In this document: positions 43,801-53,324 of the stretch, in pieces
Position numbering within the stretch: the first letter of the stretch is position 1
Layout: every line of letters starts with the position of its first letter
Source: an uncultured Eubacteriales bacterium
GTDB lineage: Bacteria; Bacillota; Clostridia; Oscillospirales; Acutalibacteraceae
Assembly: GCA_934546985.1 (NCBI GenBank)
Contig: CAKTEE010000002.1
Coordinates: forward strand, 186,001-250,000
Direction of reading: 5' to 3'
Length of the DNA: 64,000 bases
Notes under the pieces: model-generated
What the model was told of the DNA's origin: nothing
What the model saw: the letters and a program-made list of their open reading frames with translations, nothing else
Database searches by the model: none
Made by a program: the position numbers and the translations under genes

Positions 43801-44754
43801 TTATTTCGATTTTTTCAGCGCCACAGCATCTTTTACTTTAGCAACAATATTTCCGGAATTCAGCCCATAAACATCCAACAATTCTAATGCCGGACCGGAT
43901 TTTCCGAAAACATCGTTTACACCAACCCGAATAACCGGAACCGGACAATTTTCGCTCACAACTTCTGCAACTGCACTGCCAAGTCCGCCAATAATATTAT
44001 GCTCTTCTGCTGTTACTATACAGCCTGTTTCATGCGCCGCTTTTATAATAATATCCTTATCAATCGGTTTGATGGTAGCCATATTAATAACACGTGCTGA
44101 AATCCCCTCGTTAGAAAGGATCTCTTTCGCCTCTAAAGCCTCTTTTACCAAAAGACCTGTTGCTATTATGGTAACATCTGTTCCTTCTGTAAGCTGTACG
44201 CCCTTGCCGATTTCAAATTTATAAGTTTCATCAAAAATAATTGGAACAGCAAGACGACCGAAACGCAGATACACCGGTCCCTGCATTTCATATGCTGCTC
44301 TCACTGCCGCTCTTGCCTCTATATCATCCGCAGGATTAATAATTGTCATTCCGGGAATTGTACGCATTAAAGCAATATCTTCACAGCATTGATGAGAAGC
44401 GCCGTCTTCACCCACGCTGATTCCGGCATGGGAAGCACCAATCTTAACATTTAAATGAGGATAACCAATCGAATTACGTATTTGTTCAAATGCACGCCCT
44501 GCGGCGAACATGGCGAATGTGCTGGCAAAAACTACTTTACCGGAAGCGGCAAGACCTGCTGCAACACACATCATATTACTTTCTGCAATACCGGCATCAA
44601 AAAAACGTTCAGGATATGCCTTTTTAAATACCCCTGTTTTTGTCGCAGCAGCCAAATCAGCATCCATTACAATTAAATTATCATGTTCCGCACCAAGCTC
44701 TACTAAAGTAGCACCATACGAATCACGGGTCGCAACCTTTTTTACATCTGACAT
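43801..44754 (-). CDS. Transketolase, C-terminal subunit
   Basis: A 317-residue half of a split transketolase. Sequence: ATRDSYGATLVELGAEHDNL, DADLAAATKTGVF, ERFFDAGIAESNMMCVAAGL (thiamine-diphosphate-activating glutamate), FGRLAVPI and the C-domain VTAEEHNIIGGLGSAVAEV. It works with the N-terminal subunit in the pentose phosphate pathway. ATG 44752-44754 follows GGAGGCG; an alternative start inside the upstream gene is out of context. One base separates it from the N-subunit stop codon. Confidence 0.9.
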   Translation of the reverse strand: MSDVKKVATRDSYGATLVELGAEHDNLIVMDADLAAATKTGVFKKAYPERFFDAGIAESNMMCVAAGLAASGKVVFASTFAMFAAGRAFEQIRNSIGYPHLNVKIGASHAGISVGEDGASHQCCEDIALMRTIPGMTIINPADDIEARAAVRAAYEMQGPVYLRFGRLAVPIIFDETYKFEIGKGVQLTEGTDVTIIATGLLVKEALEAKEILSNEGISARVINMATIKPIDKDIIIKAAHETGCIVTAEEHNIIGGLGSAVAEVVSENCPVPVIRVGVNDVFGKSGPALELLDVYGLNSGNIVAKVKDAVALKKSK

Positions 44755-44755
44755 A

Positions 44756-45601
44756 CTATTTCGCCTCCAATTCTGCCAAGGTATTTTCCAGTTCCTGCAT
44801 TGCCGCAGAATATTGCTCGGCATTCGGCGCAGAACCATGCCAGGACACATTATTTTCCATAAAAGAAACACCTTTGCCCTTAACACTTTTTTGAATAATT
44901 GCTATAGGCTTGTCTTTTACTTTTTTCGCTTCATAAAACGCATTTTCGATTTGATCAAAATCATGTCCATCAATTTCAATCACATGCCAGCCAAAGGCTT
45001 CAAACTTTTCAGAAATCGGATATGGAGAATTAACATCGGCGACAGAACCGTCAATCTGTAAATCGTTATTATCAATAACCGCAATTAAGTTATCTAATTT
45101 CTTATGGGCAGCAAACATCGCCGCTTCCCATACCTGACCTTCTTCCAATTCACCATCACCAAGCAGTGCAAATACGCGGTAATCCTTTTTATCCAGCTTG
45201 CCCGCCAATGCCATGCCGCAGGCACAGGAAATTCCCTGCCCCAAGGAACCCGTACTCATATCTACACCAGGAGTAGAACTCATGTTAGGATGCCCCTGAA
45301 GCATTGCGCCAGTATGACGAAGTGTTTTCAATTCATCTACCGGAAAAAAACCTTTTTCTGCCAAAACAGCATAAAGAGCAGGAGCAGCATGTCCTTTCGA
45401 TAACACAAAGCGATCCCGGTCTACCCAGTGCGGATTTTGAGGATCAACGTTTAACTCCGAAAAATAAAGATAAGTCATCACATCTGCAATTGAGAGAGAG
45501 CCGCCCGGATGACCTGATTTTGCATTAAAAACACCTTCAATAATACCCATGCGAACTTTACATGCGGTACATTGCAACTGCTTTCTTCGTGCACTATCCA
45601 T
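44756..45601 (-). CDS. Transketolase, N-terminal subunit
   Basis: A 281-residue thiamine-diphosphate-binding half: AKSGHPGGSLSIADVMTYLY, DRFVLSKGHAAPALYAVLAE, TGSLGQGISCACGMALAG and the GDGELEEGQVWEAAMFAAH to VIDNNDLQIDG motif. Split two-subunit transketolases are common in Clostridia and archaea. AGGAGG precedes the ATG. It is promoter-proximal. Confidence 0.92.
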   Translation of the reverse strand: MDSARRKQLQCTACKVRMGIIEGVFNAKSGHPGGSLSIADVMTYLYFSELNVDPQNPHWVDRDRFVLSKGHAAPALYAVLAEKGFFPVDELKTLRHTGAMLQGHPNMSSTPGVDMSTGSLGQGISCACGMALAGKLDKKDYRVFALLGDGELEEGQVWEAAMFAAHKKLDNLIAVIDNNDLQIDGSVADVNSPYPISEKFEAFGWHVIEIDGHDFDQIENAFYEAKKVKDKPIAIIQKSVKGKGVSFMENNVSWHGSAPNAEQYSAAMQELENTLAELEAK

Positions 45602-45634
45602 AAATCTAACCTCCTGAATTTATTAACAGGTACT

Positions 45635-45663
45635 ATTATACAGGCAATTCGACAGTTTTTAAA
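45635..45663 (-). promoter_or_regulatory. Promoter of the split transketolase operon
   Basis: Leftward TTTAAA (45658-45663), 17-base spacer, TATAAT (45635-45640), 34 bases before the ATG. Confidence 0.6.
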
Positions 45664-45704
45664 GCCTGAAATAAAATAAATATTTTTTAAGGCATAATTA
45701 TTTA

Positions 45705-46514
45705 TCATTGATTTTGCATCAAAAACTCCAAGAGATCGGCAACGCTTCCTTCATCGCAATGGCAAGCTTTTAGTTTTGCCAAAGACAACACTGCTTCAGG
45801 CGCCTGACCTGCGGCAGCAGGAAAAGCAGCTGCGCGAAGCAATTCAATATCGTTAAAGTAATCACCAATAGCAGCTGTATCTTTATGATGAACTTGGCAC
45901 AAATCTGCAAGACGATGTAAAGCTGTACCCTTGGAACAGCCTTTGGGAAGCATCTCATAAAAACAATAGGCGGAACGAACAAACTCAGCTCCATCATAAC
46001 CAAGAGTATCAAGAAAAGAAGCAACTGCATTTACTTCCGGTTCACTGCCAACAAAAATAACTTTCAGCCAATCATCATCTCCAATGCCGTCTAAAGATAT
46101 TTCTTCATATTTTAAACGTTCATACTGCATTTGGTCAGCAACAAAAGTATTCATAACCGGTATCACTACTCTGGTTCCAACATAAATTTCTAAACCAATC
46201 TGAGGAAATTTTTCTGTTACCACACGTACTATTTTTTTAGCAGAAGCATCCAGTATATGATTCCAAATATAATTTTCCTCTGCAAAATCATAAATAGCAG
46301 CGCCATTAAGTACAATAATCGGACAGTTATATATTATTTGTTCAATAATATGACGAATTGCATTAACACTGCGTCCTGTTGCTATTGTAAATAAACCACC
46401 AGCTTTAACAAATGATTCAATCGCTTTGATATTTCTCGCTGGAATTGCTCCCTTTGAATCTAACAAAGTCCCATCAATATCACTGGCTACCAGCCATTTA
46501 TTCTTCAACTCCAT
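45705..46514 (-). CDS. Cof-type HAD hydrolase
   Basis: A 269-residue HAD phosphatase of subclass IIB: motif I LVASDIDGTLLDSKGAIP, FTIATGRSVNAIRHI, lysine and CSKGTALHRLADLCQV, and motif IV AAIGDYFNDIELLRAA. Substrates are sugar phosphates or flavin/nucleotide phosphates in relatives. It is 15 bases downstream of the RluD-type gene. Confidence 0.88.
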   Translation of the reverse strand: MELKNKWLVASDIDGTLLDSKGAIPARNIKAIESFVKAGGLFTIATGRSVNAIRHIIEQIIYNCPIIVLNGAAIYDFAEENYIWNHILDASAKKIVRVVTEKFPQIGLEIYVGTRVVIPVMNTFVADQMQYERLKYEEISLDGIGDDDWLKVIFVGSEPEVNAVASFLDTLGYDGAEFVRSAYCFYEMLPKGCSKGTALHRLADLCQVHHKDTAAIGDYFNDIELLRAAAFPAAAGQAPEAVLSLAKLKACHCDEGSVADLLEFLMQNQ

Positions 46515-46529
46515 GAAATTCCCCCTTTC

Positions 46530-47474
46530 TCAACTATTCCCTGATGATTCAGGACGAAGCTTTGATAAAAATGCAGTAAAATAATCCGGTAATTCAGAAT
46601 CAACTGCAACCGTTTCCTGATCGCGCGGATGAATAAAAGCAATATATTTTGCATGCAGACACTGCCCTTGCAAAACACTGGCGGCGCCCGTTACATTGCC
46701 ATATACAGCATCGCCGGCAACAGGATGTCCAATAGAAGCCATATGTACTCGGATTTGGTGCGTCCGCCCTGTTTCCAAACGAAGGCGCACATGGGTAAAA
46801 CCATGGTAACGTGAAATTACTTCATAGTGTGTAACGGCATCTTTAGAATTTTGAGCTGTAACAGCCATTTTTTTTCGCTGTACAGGATGCCGTCCAATTG
46901 GCGCATGAATTGTTCCCGTATCATTTTTTAAACGTCCGCAAACAACAGCCTCATAAATTCTGGTAAAACTATGTTCCTTAATCTGTACTGCAAGCGATCT
47001 ATGGGCAAAATCATTTTTTGCAACAATCAAAAGCCCGCTGGTATCTTTATCTATTCTATGAACAATACCGGGACGGATTGCACCATTAATTCCAGAAAGC
47101 GTATCTCCGCAATAATATAACAGCGCATTCACTAAGGTACCGGTATAATTTCCAGCTGCCGGATGAACTACCATTCCTTTTGGCTTATTTACTACAAGCA
47201 AATCATCATCTTCAAATACAATCTCTAATGGTATATCCTCCGGCTGTGCTTCTATCGGAGTTGGTTCGGGAATAATGATTCGGATAACATCTCCATTTTT
47301 TACTTTATAGTTTTTTGAAACTTCATTCCCATTGACTGTAATTTTATTATCTATTAATAATTTCTGCACATTGTTTCTCGTTAAAGCTGGATAAGCATCG
47401 GCAACTGTCTTGTCTATCCTTACACCATTCTGTTCAGGAGTAACTGAGATTATCATTAAATCGTCTTTATTCAC
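46530..47474 (-). CDS. RluD-type pseudouridine synthase
   Basis: A 314-residue enzyme with N-terminal S4 domain (NGVRIDKTVADAYPALTRNN), the catalytic GIVHRIDKDTSGLLIVAKND and C-terminal ETGRTHQIRVHMASIGHPVAGD. In Firmicutes the rluD-like gene normally follows lspA, as here, supporting a role in modifying 23S rRNA. It overlaps lspA by eight bases. Confidence 0.9.
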   Translation of the reverse strand: MNKDDLMIISVTPEQNGVRIDKTVADAYPALTRNNVQKLLIDNKITVNGNEVSKNYKVKNGDVIRIIIPEPTPIEAQPEDIPLEIVFEDDDLLVVNKPKGMVVHPAAGNYTGTLVNALLYYCGDTLSGINGAIRPGIVHRIDKDTSGLLIVAKNDFAHRSLAVQIKEHSFTRIYEAVVCGRLKNDTGTIHAPIGRHPVQRKKMAVTAQNSKDAVTHYEVISRYHGFTHVRLRLETGRTHQIRVHMASIGHPVAGDAVYGNVTGAASVLQGQCLHAKYIAFIHPRDQETVAVDSELPDYFTAFLSKLRPESSGNS

Positions 47475-47982
47475 AGCACTCTTTATCCTCCGCCGACTGC
47501 AATTCTATTTCTAATTTCCCGGCTTTCTTATCTTCCGTTCCATGAAACAATAACCATCCAATCAGCAATACGGCGCCCAAGGTTACAAGAATATCAGCAA
47601 AGTTAAATACTGCAAACCTTACAAATAAAAACTCAATATAATCTATCACATATCCGCGGAAAATCCGGTCTATTAAATTACCGACTCCACCTGCAATAAT
47701 CAGCAAAAAACATACTAGCAAATAATCGCTTTTTACTTTATTTGCTAAGATATAATAAATGCCAATACCAACAACAGCCAAAGTCAAAATGATAAAAAAC
47801 CAACGCTGATTTTGCAGCATGCCGAATGCTGCGCCACGGTTTTCCACATAAGTCAGCGATAAAACATGATCTGCCAAAACATAATGGTGTATCGGACGCA
47901 GCCAAAGGTCAATAATAATTTTTAATAGCTGATCTACTAATACCAATAAAGTAATAATGGTTATTGAAAAAGTTTTCTTCAT
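47467..47982 (-). CDS. lspA: Signal peptidase II
   Basis: A 171-residue membrane peptidase cleaving lipoprotein signals, with four hydrophobic segments, VLVDQLLKIIID, YVENRGAAFGMLQNQRWF, AGGVGNLIDRIFRGYVIDYI (first catalytic aspartate) and FAVFNFADILVTLG (second). A short acidic tail is added at the C-terminus. Only 75 bases separate it from ileS, with a terminator in between, so a promoter must be near; I cannot define it. Confidence 0.93.
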   Translation of the reverse strand: MKKTFSITIITLLVLVDQLLKIIIDLWLRPIHHYVLADHVLSLTYVENRGAAFGMLQNQRWFFIILTLAVVGIGIYYILANKVKSDYLLVCFLLIIAGGVGNLIDRIFRGYVIDYIEFLFVRFAVFNFADILVTLGAVLLIGWLLFHGTEDKKAGKLEIELQSAEDKECCE

Positions 47983-48010
47983 TATTCCACCAGCCTCACA
48001 TTAATTCACA

Positions 48011-48049
48011 AAAAATTGCGGCGCGCCTGTAAGGTACACCGCAATTTTT
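48011..48049 (-). terminator. Terminator after ileS
   Basis: Eleven-base stem AAAAATTGCGG / CCGCAATTTTT with a 17-base loop and T run on the leftward strand. Confidence 0.75.
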
Positions 48050-48057
48050 ATCAAAAC

Positions 48058-50847
48058 TTACTTTACAATGCCTGCACAGCGGCTGCAAAGGGTAGGATGC
48101 TCTGCATCTGTACCAACATCTTCACTGTAAACCCAACAGCGTTCGCACTTTTCCCCTGCCGCATGCGTTACTGTAACAGAAAGCCCTTCCACATCACCAT
48201 GGAATGTACCCTCTGTACCGGATACAACAGACACTTTAGAAACAATTAAAATCGCCGGAAGATCACTTTCAATGCCCTTTAAGAACTCCAGCAAATCATC
48301 TTTTGCAAACAGCTTTACTTCTGCTTCCAGTGAAGCACCAATTACTTTTGCATTTCTCGCTAATTCCAAAGCTTTTTTTACATCCTCACGAATGGAATGT
48401 ATTTTTTCCCATTGACTCATAAATTCCTGATTAACAGTACCAACAGCAGAAGGCATTTCATTAAAAATTGGCAGTTCAGGATTTCGGTTACTGTCATGGG
48501 GCATATACTTCCAAATCTCTTCTGAGGTAAATGCCAAAATCGGTGCAATCAATAATGTTAATGTATCCAGTACCTTGTAAATAACACTCTGCGCAGCGCG
48601 GCGTGATACACTATCCGCCTTTTCTACATATAAACGGTCTTTTATTACATCCAAATAGAAATTGGACATATCTACAACGCAGAAATTATGAACCGCATGA
48701 AAAATAATATGGTATTCATAACGGTCATAAGCGGCACGTACTTTTGCAACCAATTCATCCAGCTTCATTAACGCCCAACGATCCATATCCAAATAATCAG
48801 AATCTGAAACTATATCGGTATCTGGATTAAAATCATAAAGATTTCCTAAAATAAAGCGAGCCGTATTACGAATCTTCCTGTAAATTTCTGATAGCTGCTT
48901 CAAAATCTCTTTAGATATACGGATATCTGCATGATAATCGGATGAAGCAACCCATAATCGTAAAATATCTGCACCGTATTGATCTACAATTTCAGCCGGT
49001 TCAATACCATTGCCAAGAGATTTTGACATCTTGCGTCCTTCACCGTCTACAACCCAGCCGTGGGATATAACAGTTTTATACGGAGCAATACCTTTTACAG
49101 CAACAGACGTCAGTAAGGATGACTGGAACCATCCGCGGAATTGATCTGCACCTTCCAAATACACATCGCAAGGCCATTTCAAATACTCCCTCTGAGCACA
49201 AACGGCATAATGAGAAGAACCGGAATCAAACCAAACATCCATAATATCTTTTTCTTTTTCAAAGCCATGCTGATTGCCGCAATGCGGACACTTAAAATTG
49301 TCAGGCAATAATTCTTCAGCCGTATGTGTAAACCATGCGTCAGATCCCTCTTTGCCAAACAATTCAGAAATCCCCATAATCGCTTCACGGTCAATAATTT
49401 CTTTTCCGCATTCCTTGCAATAAAATACCGGAATCGGGACTCCCCATTTACGCTGGCGGGAAATACACCAATCGTTACGGTCACGGATCATACTTTGCAT
49501 ACGGTCATGGCCCCATTCAGGAATCCATTCAACATCATCCACGGCTTTTATCGCGTCATCCTTAAAACCATCAATAGAACAGAACCACTGGCTCGTAGCA
49601 CGGAATAAAACAGGCTTTTTACAACGCCAACAATGCGGATATTGGTGAATAATTTTTTCGAGCGCAAATAAATTTCCGGACGCCTCCAAATGTTTTGCTA
49701 TTGCTTTATTGGCATCATCGGTGGTCAAGCCCTCAAACTGGCCTGCTTCTTTTGTCAGGCGGCCTTTATCATCCACAGGAACGATAACCGGAATTTCCGG
49801 ATAATTTTTGCATACTTCAAAGTCTTCAACGCCATGCCCTGGTGCAGTGTGAACACAACCGGTACCGCTTTCCAAGGTTACATGGTCACCGATAATCACG
49901 GTGGAATCACGGTTCAGGAATGGATGATAAACTGTCATATATTCCAATTCACTGCCCATGATTTCAGCAATAATCTCATATTCTTCTGTGTTATGCGCCT
50001 GCATAGCATGCTCAACAAGTTCCCTTGCCATAATATAATATTCATTATCAGCCTTAACAATCTGATAGGTAAAATCCGGTCCAACACAAATTGCAACATT
50101 TCCCGGCAGCGTCCACGTTGTTGTCGTCCAAATAACAAAATAGGTCTGTTCCAAATCGGCTCCTAATGCAGAAAGCCTGCCTTTATCATCATGAACCTTA
50201 AATTTGACATAAATAGAATGGCATGGGTCTTCTGCATACTCAATCTCAGCTTCTGCAAGTGCAGTTTCACATTCAGGGCACCAATAAACTGGCTTTAACC
50301 CTTTATAGATATAACCCTTGCAAGCCATTTCGCAGAATATTTCTATCTGTTTCTTTTCAAATTCAGGCAATAAAGTAATGTACGGATGATCCCATTCTCC
50401 CATGACACCAAGACGTTTGAACTGGCTGCGCTGGTCATCCAGATACCCCAGCGTAAATTCCTTGCAGAGTTTACGGAGTTCAACATCTGAAATTGTAGTA
50501 TGACTGTCAAGTCCTGCTTTCTTTCTCGCTTTCAGTTCCGTCGGAAGCCCGTGAGTATCCCAGCCCGGAACATACGGCGCCTGGAAACCTGCCATATTTT
50601 TATAACGAACGATAAAATCTTTCAAGCACTTGTTTAAAGCAGTACCTAAATGAATATTGCCGTTTGCATAGGGGGGACCGTCATGCAGAACAAACAATGG
50701 TTTCCCTTCATTATGTTTAATCAGGGCATTATATGTTTTATTTTTTTCCCATTTTTCCAACATTTTAGGCTCACGCTGCGGCAAGCCAGCCCGCATAGCA
50801 AAATCGGTTTTAGGTAAATTTAAAGTTTTGTTATAATCCTGAGACAT
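48058..50847 (-). CDS. ileS: Isoleucyl-tRNA synthetase
   Basis: A 929-residue class I synthetase. HIGH motif within PPYANGNIHLGTALNK, editing domain (about 200-390), KMSKS motif in GRKMSKSLGNGIEP, and a C-terminal zinc site CERCW...CSRCAG. Length and the KMSKSLGN context match bacterial type 1 IleRS. Unlike many Firmicute ileS genes it has no room for a T-box: only 36 bases, with GGGAGAG, separate it from divIVA. It ends the sepF-ylmH-divIVA-ileS run. Confidence 0.96.
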   Translation of the reverse strand: MSQDYNKTLNLPKTDFAMRAGLPQREPKMLEKWEKNKTYNALIKHNEGKPLFVLHDGPPYANGNIHLGTALNKCLKDFIVRYKNMAGFQAPYVPGWDTHGLPTELKARKKAGLDSHTTISDVELRKLCKEFTLGYLDDQRSQFKRLGVMGEWDHPYITLLPEFEKKQIEIFCEMACKGYIYKGLKPVYWCPECETALAEAEIEYAEDPCHSIYVKFKVHDDKGRLSALGADLEQTYFVIWTTTTWTLPGNVAICVGPDFTYQIVKADNEYYIMARELVEHAMQAHNTEEYEIIAEIMGSELEYMTVYHPFLNRDSTVIIGDHVTLESGTGCVHTAPGHGVEDFEVCKNYPEIPVIVPVDDKGRLTKEAGQFEGLTTDDANKAIAKHLEASGNLFALEKIIHQYPHCWRCKKPVLFRATSQWFCSIDGFKDDAIKAVDDVEWIPEWGHDRMQSMIRDRNDWCISRQRKWGVPIPVFYCKECGKEIIDREAIMGISELFGKEGSDAWFTHTAEELLPDNFKCPHCGNQHGFEKEKDIMDVWFDSGSSHYAVCAQREYLKWPCDVYLEGADQFRGWFQSSLLTSVAVKGIAPYKTVISHGWVVDGEGRKMSKSLGNGIEPAEIVDQYGADILRLWVASSDYHADIRISKEILKQLSEIYRKIRNTARFILGNLYDFNPDTDIVSDSDYLDMDRWALMKLDELVAKVRAAYDRYEYHIIFHAVHNFCVVDMSNFYLDVIKDRLYVEKADSVSRRAAQSVIYKVLDTLTLLIAPILAFTSEEIWKYMPHDSNRNPELPIFNEMPSAVGTVNQEFMSQWEKIHSIREDVKKALELARNAKVIGASLEAEVKLFAKDDLLEFLKGIESDLPAILIVSKVSVVSGTEGTFHGDVEGLSVTVTHAAGEKCERCWVYSEDVGTDAEHPTLCSRCAGIVK

Positions 50848-50883
50848 AAAGCAAACTCTCCCTTATGCAAAAAGCATTATTGT

Positions 50884-51798
50884 TTATTTCTTCTTGAAAA
50901 ATCCTTTTTTCTTTCCGGTCTCTTCTGCAAATTCATCATCATTTTCCACACTATAATCAGCACCGAATTTTAATGTACCAAAACGGTTGTTATTTTTTGA
51001 TTTTGCATACTGTGATTCCGCTGGTTTATCATTATCCGCTGAATCAATAGAAGGAAATGATTTGGCTGTATTGGAAAAACTGCTGATACTGCTGTCACTA
51101 TTGGGGGGCAAGTTATCCTCTTTTTCATTTGTATCCTCATCCGAAACATCTGCTGCATTCTCTTCTTCAGATGCAACCAAAGACGTTTCCCGCTGATTTT
51201 TCCGCTGTAAATAAGCCGTTTCATCTAACTGTATTTCATCGTCATCCTCATAAATGGTCGGCAATGCATTAATCAATTCTACATGAGCTTTATATTCAGC
51301 CATTAAGCGTGCACGAAAAACAGAAACTTCTTTTTGCATACGCTCCAGCGTTTTTTGCTCATGCGTAACCTCATTTTTAGCATTTTCAAGCATACGCTGG
51401 GAATCATCTTTTGCTTTTTCCAATAGCATAGCAGATTCCGTCTGCGCATCTTTGGTAACCTTTTCGGCCTCTTCTTTGGCGCTCTCCAACATTTGTTTCG
51501 CCTTATCAGAAGACGCCTGATTTAACTGCTCACATTTTTCGTTAGCCTCTTTCAAAATAGAATCAGCCATTCTTTGTGCAGTCAATAAAGCGGAGCGAAT
51601 ACTGTCCTCATCCTGCCGGTAACTTTCTACCCTGTCGGCGAGAAGCTGAAGTTTTTTAATTAACTCTCCGTTTTCTTTATAGAGCTGTGCATAAGACGTA
51701 TATACTTCATCCAGAAAAGCGTCAACTTCAATTGATTTGTATGTCCCGCGTCCAGCTTTTGTAAAATCAGTCTTTTTAATATCGCCCGGCGTAAGCAT
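50884..51798 (-). CDS. divIVA: DivIVA cell-division/polarity protein
   Basis: A 304-residue coiled-coil protein. The N-terminal domain LTPGDIKKTDFTKAGRGTYK and SIEVDAFLDEVYTSYAQLYK match the DivIVA membrane-binding head, followed by a long helix (about 55-180) and an acidic, serine-rich tail (about 190-290) ending in KKKGFFKKK. It marks negatively curved membrane at division sites and poles. Gene order ylmH-divIVA-ileS is the classical Firmicute arrangement. Confidence 0.92.
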   Translation of the reverse strand: MLTPGDIKKTDFTKAGRGTYKSIEVDAFLDEVYTSYAQLYKENGELIKKLQLLADRVESYRQDEDSIRSALLTAQRMADSILKEANEKCEQLNQASSDKAKQMLESAKEEAEKVTKDAQTESAMLLEKAKDDSQRMLENAKNEVTHEQKTLERMQKEVSVFRARLMAEYKAHVELINALPTIYEDDDEIQLDETAYLQRKNQRETSLVASEEENAADVSDEDTNEKEDNLPPNSDSSISSFSNTAKSFPSIDSADNDKPAESQYAKSKNNNRFGTLKFGADYSVENDDEFAEETGKKKGFFKKK

Positions 51799-51817
51799 AA
51801 AGACTTCCTCCCTTAAA

Positions 51818-52582
51818 TCACAAATATTTTCTTGCTTTTAAAATAAAACGGCCTTTCTTTGTCATCGAACCTATTTCATCAATGATATATTTTCCATATC
51901 CTCTGACAGAAATAATCTTTCCGTCAGAAATCAATTTTGAAGTATTCGTACACTCTAAAAAATCAACGCAAACGCGCCGTTCAGTGATTAAATCCACCGC
52001 CGACGACCTGCTTGTTTTTAAAACAGCGGCAACCGCACAATCAAGGCGAGGCGAAGCAACCGTTCCTGAAATTCCCAAAAAGCCATTGGTTTGTGGAATC
52101 TCAAGTTTAGTCGGCAATGAACATTTGATATTTGTTCTCCCGACTTTTGTCCATTGTGTGAGAATATATTCAGATACCCCATTGGATACAAACACAATAC
52201 ATTTGCCTGACCCAACCAGAATATCCCCCACTGCTTCGCGTTTCATTCCAAGCCCCATCAAACTGCCCAGAAAATCACGATGGGATAATGATTCTTTTGC
52301 TGTAAATAATACTTCTAAAGGAACAATAGGAAAATCTTCCATCTGATACTCATAATCTTCCGGAAAAATTCCCATAACAGTACGGACAGCATCAGGATAA
52401 CCGCCCCAGTAACAAACTTGCACCTGTACATGTTTCTTTGGAAAATAAATCTCTGAAAGGGCTTTTTGATGTTCGTCAAGAAAACCTAAAAACTGCGGAT
52501 AATCGTTATTCCAGCAGATACGTACAGCATCCTGTATCCGGGATTTTAATAACGCATCAGATACATTATCCTGTGTTTTCAT
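51818..52582 (-). CDS. ylmH: YlmH-family S4-domain RNA-binding protein
   Basis: A 254-residue protein with an N-terminal YlmH-type region (FLGFLDEHQKALSEIYF, FTAKESLSHRDFLGSLMGLG, REAVGDILVG) and a C-terminal S4 domain (SAVDLITERRVCVDFLEC, ISVRGYGKYIIDEIGSMTKKG). In Firmicutes, YlmH acts in cell-division operons and in rescue of stalled ribosomes by S4-type factors. Lies between sepF and divIVA. Confidence 0.9.
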   Translation of the reverse strand: MKTQDNVSDALLKSRIQDAVRICWNNDYPQFLGFLDEHQKALSEIYFPKKHVQVQVCYWGGYPDAVRTVMGIFPEDYEYQMEDFPIVPLEVLFTAKESLSHRDFLGSLMGLGMKREAVGDILVGSGKCIVFVSNGVSEYILTQWTKVGRTNIKCSLPTKLEIPQTNGFLGISGTVASPRLDCAVAAVLKTSRSSAVDLITERRVCVDFLECTNTSKLISDGKIISVRGYGKYIIDEIGSMTKKGRFILKARKYL

Positions 52583-52612
52583 AACCGCAAAACCTTATCA
52601 TCAAAAATATTT

Positions 52613-53110
52613 TTAGAAAAATACCCCATTATTTTCCAGTTCATCAATTAAATCTCCCATAACGTCAACATTATACGGGGTAATAATATACGTGCTGTTT
52701 GCAACACGTTTCAGCTGGCCGCCGTTTGCATAGGCAACACCGCTGAGAAAATCAACCAGCCTGCGGGCAATTTCCCGAGTGGCAGATTCAAGATTAAGTA
52801 CAACCGTACGTTTATTATTTAAATGGTCTGCGATTGTACTGGCATCAGCAAAAGCTTCCGGCTTCACTAAAACCACCTGCAGCTGTGCAGTAGTATGAAT
52901 ATTAACAACCTTATTGCTGTTATTTCCTGCATTATTAGAACCAACAGAAGCAGAAACACGGTGACGTGCCTCCGCAGCAGCTGCCGCACGTTCCGCAGGG
53001 GAATTGCTGCGGCTACTGCCATAAGAAACAATTTCTTCGTCATCTATATCCTCATAATAATCTTCTTCCGGAACATTAATTATGTTCTTAATTTTATCCA
53101 TAAAGCCCAT
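52613..53110 (-). CDS. sepF: SepF cell-division protein
   Basis: A 165-residue protein with an N-terminal amphipathic membrane-targeting helix (GFMDKIKNIINVPEED), a low-complexity linker (about 30-75) and the globular DUF552 domain (QVVLVKPEAFADASTIADHL, VVLNLESATREIARRLVDFL, SGVAYANGGQLKRVANSTY). It anchors FtsZ at the membrane. First gene of the operon, with an AGGAGGG ribosome site. Confidence 0.93.
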   Translation of the reverse strand: MGFMDKIKNIINVPEEDYYEDIDDEEIVSYGSSRSNSPAERAAAAAEARHRVSASVGSNNAGNNSNKVVNIHTTAQLQVVLVKPEAFADASTIADHLNNKRTVVLNLESATREIARRLVDFLSGVAYANGGQLKRVANSTYIITPYNVDVMGDLIDELENNGVFF

Positions 53111-53187
53111 TTTATATGCCCTCCTGTAAATTTTCTTCCTGCCCTATACCTCCAGGGAATATTCAAAATAAAACAATGCTAATACTT

Positions 53188-53216
53188 ATTATCTAATTTT
53201 TTTCTTTTGATGTCAA
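53188..53216 (-). promoter_or_regulatory. Promoter of sepF-ylmH-divIVA-ileS
   Basis: Leftward TTGACA (53211-53216), 17-base spacer, GATAAT (53188-53193), about 80 bases before sepF. Confidence 0.7.
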
Positions 53217-53324
53217 TAAACAGTTTAATTATAAATGAAATTTATGAGGAAAAATTGAATAAAGTAAAATAAATTGCAAAAATTTATATAAAAACACTGA
53301 TATTCTGCAAACTTGCCAAAGCAA